This document shows positions 61,436 through 64,000 of a stretch of 64,000 bases of DNA, piece by piece. Within the stretch, counting starts at the first letter, position 1. Each line of letters starts with the position of its first letter. This DNA comes from Pelagomonas calceolata (lineage: Eukaryota > Sar > Pelagophyceae > Pelagomonadales > Pelagomonadaceae). The notes beneath the pieces are model-generated. The model worked only from the letters and a program-made list of their open reading frames with translations. It ran no database searches and was not told where the DNA came from. The stretch covers positions 4,030,001 through 4,094,000 of the forward strand of contig CAKKNE010000001.1 in NCBI GenBank assembly GCA_918797485.1. Direction: 5' to 3'. Position numbers and translations under genes: made by a program.

Positions 61436-62314
61436 TTAATTAGGGTGACCGCGATTGTACCACGCCCTATCCGGAAACGAGTCGTCCTCGAGGCACGTGC
61501 CCGTCAGCTTCCGCAGCTGAATATTCTCGATGCAGTCCCGCCGCTCCGGCGGCAGCTGGAACATGCGCCGCATATCCTTCACCATCGTCCCCGCTCCGAG
61601 GTTATCATGCACGTCGTCCCATGCACTGAAGCATGGGGCATAACTGTCAGGTATGAGGTCCAAAATATCGTGGGACGCGAAGTCGGCCAGGGGGCCCGAG
61701 CCGAGACACTCGTCGAAGAGCGCCCAGTTTTTCACGTGAATGGCGGTGTCGAAGCGGAGCATGACCAGTAGTTTGGGCGGCGTCGCCTCGACGATTGGTC
61801 GCACGCGGCCCAGGAGCTCGTCGATGACCTTGGACTGGGTCATCAGGCCGGGCCGGTCCGCCTGCAGCTCGGCGAGGTGGTTCGACGGCATGCGTAGGCT
61901 GGCCATGGCGTCGCGTTTGTGCTGGGAGTAGGACTTGGCCGAGTGCGGCAGGACATTCCAGTCTGCTTCCCTCTGAAGCCAGGGCGCGTACCACCGCCGC
62001 AAGTCCTCGGTGTAGTTCTGACCGCGACTGCACGAGTATGTTGTTGCTAGGAGACGAGTCGTGCCGAAGCCGCGCGCCGCGAGTTGTTCGATAAATGCCT
62101 TGTGCGACGCGAAGACTTCGCGCTGCCGCGCGTACGAACTTGGGCAGCACGTGTGAATCGTCGCTTGACCGGCGCCGTTGCGGAAGCTCTCGCCGCGCAG
62201 CGCGAGGATGACATTGGCCCGCTGCGGGCGGCGCGCTTGCATTTCTTTGCAGTAGTCGGAGACGTTCTGGCTGACGCCATCGACGAGGGGCAGCAGCAAC
62301 CACAGGGGCAGCAT
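61436..62314 (-). CDS. Secreted protein, unknown family
   Basis: 292 residues from the ATG at 62314 (an adjacent upstream GTG is in frame). Signal peptide MLPLWLLLPLVDGVSQ. Conserved-looking stretches are NVILALRGESFRNGAGQ, LLATTYSCSRGQNYTEDLRR, LLVMLRFDTAIHVKNWALFD and SYAPCFSAWDDVHDNLGAGT. The alternation of hydrophobic strands with acidic turns suggests a glycosyltransferase-like alpha/beta fold, but no diagnostic motif is present. Intact, intronless. Confidence 0.65.
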   Translation of the reverse strand: MLPLWLLLPLVDGVSQNVSDYCKEMQARRPQRANVILALRGESFRNGAGQATIHTCCPSSYARQREVFASHKAFIEQLAARGFGTTRLLATTYSCSRGQNYTEDLRRWYAPWLQREADWNVLPHSAKSYSQHKRDAMASLRMPSNHLAELQADRPGLMTQSKVIDELLGRVRPIVEATPPKLLVMLRFDTAIHVKNWALFDECLGSGPLADFASHDILDLIPDSYAPCFSAWDDVHDNLGAGTMVKDMRRMFQLPPERRDCIENIQLRKLTGTCLEDDSFPDRAWYNRGHPN

Positions 62315-62650
62315 CACTGTCCGAGGAACCAGAAAGGTAATAAAACAACCACCAAAATTAGCAGGTCAGCAAGCGTTTCGCACCAGTGGCGCCGAACCTT
62401 GGGCAGCTCGTTCATCACTGCCCACCAATTGTCCACCAGCAATACAGCACGCCTACCACAACCAGAGCCAACAGGCCTGCCCCGTCGACGCGGCTCCAGC
62501 GGCGTCGGACGTTGGGCAGCTTGATGCGTAGCAGCTTATCTTGCCGTGAGGGCATCGGATCGCGCGTTATGGCAGAAATAATTTCACACCCCGATCACCC
62601 CGCACGAGACGCCATCGACGCACCCCCTACAGATAAGAAATCACACACTA
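62315..62650. other. Intergenic region
   Basis: 336 bp with a ~30 bp imperfect repeat (about 62379-62408 and 62493-62522, sharing CCAG-GGCG-CG-AC and TTGGGCAGCT). No gene. Confidence 0.4.
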
Positions 62651-63883
62651 CTACGTTAGGAAATTCGAGCCCAAGAGGGCTCGCGCCGTCAGCAGCCCCG
62701 GCGTCGCCCGCCTTCTATCGTTCGCGCCGAGCGCCGTGCCGAGAAACGCCCAACCATCGGAAGTGTCCAGTAATCGGACGACGCCGTCCCAGGCCTCCTC
62801 GTTCGCGCAGTAGTCTCTCAGTTTCAAAATGTCGCAGTCGAAGATGTCGTCGTACAAGCGTTTTAAGGAGTCGCCGTCGCTGACGGGTGGTAATGGGCCG
62901 GCATAATCCTCAGGATACAGCGCGGGCGACAGCAACAGCTCCAACAGCACGTAGCCCAGCGAATTGAGGTCGTCGTTCATGTTCGCCACGCTTGCCGAAT
63001 CCGAGAAGCCGAGGAACTGGAGCCTCACGCGCGATAACGGCGCGTTCTTCGGGACGACGTTTTTGTCCATGCCACTCGAGTCGAGCACGAAGGCCGCGCC
63101 CGACAGGCCCCGGTGGGCGACGCCGGCTTCATGCAAATCCGCGACGCACGCGACGGCGTTCTTTATCGCTCTGAGTACGAACTTTTCCCTTTGGGGATAG
63201 GTCCACCGTTCTCCAACAGCTCTTGAACCAAAGATGCCCCCACCAAAGGGCCTCGGCGGCTCCGCATAAAAGGGGTTCTGCGGGCCCGGTGGTGATGTTA
63301 ATGACGCGAAGGTGCAGGTGCCCGCCCACTCGTAGACCAACCACCTACTATCGGGTTGCGGCGGCTCGCACCGGAGGTTCGCCACCCAGGCCTCGATGAA
63401 TGAATCGTCCAGGACCGCATCCGACGAGAAGAAGCCGTCCTCCGAGTCGTCGAGTGTGCCCAGCAGCTGGCAGACGCTTTTTTTTGGTAAATCGCGGTCG
63501 CGGAACGCGTCGAGCTCCTGGCGCGCCACTTTCGACGCTTTCAACGAGTACTCGCGCACGCAGCACCTTAAATCTTCCCCTCGCGCCCGCGCCGTCGGGT
63601 CCTCCCGCGTCGCGAGGAAGAGTCTTAGTGGTGCACTACCAACTCCGGCGTCGGATTTTGTTCGAGCTGGCTGCGCCGGATCTAATGGATTCACGCCCTC
63701 TCCCGAATATTCCCAGTCCGTGACCTCCGTCACGGAGACCTGGCCCAGGAAGCGTTCGAGCGTGAGGTCCTGGGCGCGAAATTCTCGCATCGCTGCGAGG
63801 CGCGTCGTACGTCGTCGAGCGGTGGTCGGCGCGAGGTAGGCCGTCGCGGCGGCCACGCATAGTGATAGGCAGAGTGGCTGCAT
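62651..63883 (-). CDS. Plastid-targeted kinase-fold protein, probable pseudokinase
   Basis: 410 residues from the ATG at 63883. Leader MQPLCLSLCVAAATAYLAPT is a bipartite plastid signal. The body resembles a divergent protein-kinase fold: LRLFLATRED, hinge-like RWLVYEWAGTCTF, and the pseudo-catalytic loop DLHEAGVAHRGLSGAAFVLD, where HRG replaces HRD. FLGFSDSA stands where DFG would be. The later helix LNSLGYVLLELLLS is kinase-like. The missing catalytic and metal-binding Asp suggest no phosphotransfer. Similar plastid kinase-fold proteins exist in plants. Confidence 0.72.
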   Translation of the reverse strand: MQPLCLSLCVAAATAYLAPTTARRRTTRLAAMREFRAQDLTLERFLGQVSVTEVTDWEYSGEGVNPLDPAQPARTKSDAGVGSAPLRLFLATREDPTARARGEDLRCCVREYSLKASKVARQELDAFRDRDLPKKSVCQLLGTLDDSEDGFFSSDAVLDDSFIEAWVANLRCEPPQPDSRWLVYEWAGTCTFASLTSPPGPQNPFYAEPPRPFGGGIFGSRAVGERWTYPQREKFVLRAIKNAVACVADLHEAGVAHRGLSGAAFVLDSSGMDKNVVPKNAPLSRVRLQFLGFSDSASVANMNDDLNSLGYVLLELLLSPALYPEDYAGPLPPVSDGDSLKRLYDDIFDCDILKLRDYCANEEAWDGVVRLLDTSDGWAFLGTALGANDRRRATPGLLTARALLGSNFLT

Positions 63884-64000
63884 TGTGCTGGGCCGCTTGC
63901 AAGTACTGCAGCGATGCGAATTCGTGCTTAGCGGTGCCCTGCACTTGTCGCAGAGCCCAAACCTAACCGCGAACGAGTTCTGTCTGTCCAACTTGGCTGC

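Overview
The window is nuclear DNA of a GC-rich, gene-dense eukaryotic alga, most likely a stramenopile of the pelagophyte type (Aureococcus/Pelagomonas relatives). The evidence is third-position GC in long ORFs, plastid-targeted proteins whose leaders end in AFxP-like motifs (ALAFAP, AAAFTAP, TAFVVP, QAFVP, TAYLAP), a plastid terminal oxidase, an MLO-like protein with EF-hands, GT77-type and sulfotransferase genes, and above all introns that are copies of a short terminal-inverted-repeat element (introners). The species assignment is inference. No rRNA, CRISPR array or intact transposase was seen, and tRNA genes could not be excluded by eye.

Layout. 1-10 kb: the end of a PP2A B'' subunit, a 2 kb non-coding island, an ArsP-type permease, two 5'-truncated divergent gene fragments, coproporphyrinogen oxidase, a thioredoxin-fold protein, a small plastid-targeted protein and a glycosyltransferase. 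10-20 kb: MLO-like/EF-hand protein, a small hypothetical, a C-type lectin, a plastid membrane protein, a RING protein, and two tandem ankyrin/EF-like paralogues of which only one carries an introner. 19.5-31 kb: Asp/Asn hydroxylase, PX-ABC1 kinase, lipase, GT77-like transferase, CCCH zinc-finger protein with two introners, and plastid terminal oxidase with two short introners. 31-44 kb: ribosomal uS15, PIMT, Kua/PEDS desaturase, F-box/Tudor-knot protein, a giant TPR protein, kinesin-14 and a kinase-like phosphotransferase. 44-64 kb: a small secreted protein, prolyl hydroxylase-ankyrin protein, SPT4, UDP-galactopyranose mutase, TKL kinase, sulfotransferase, GPI transamidase subunit GAA1, RING/coiled-coil protein, plastid coiled-coil protein, membrane-RRM protein, TPR protein, a secreted unknown and a plastid pseudokinase.

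The main signal is a set of eleven introners, 68-203 bp long. Each is flanked by a recognisable 8 bp target duplication and interrupts a CDS whose reading frame is restored exactly when one duplication plus the element is removed. The 15 bp terminal repeat (TTGATTTCCACACAG and variants) supplies a whole 3' splice site in either orientation. The duplicated target supplies a GT or GC donor. Two further introns look like eroded copies, so every intron demonstrable here may be of introner origin.

A second, independent signal is a 20-25 bp imperfect palindrome (GCTAGTG, 7-11 nt, CGCTAGC) found about a dozen times, nearly always in promoter-side intergenic DNA and often midway between divergent genes. 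It may be a regulatory or core-promoter element.

Genes are packed tightly. Convergent neighbours are separated by as little as 3-20 bp or overlap by 4-8 bp, and two convergent junctions carry short tandem duplications of the gene tails.
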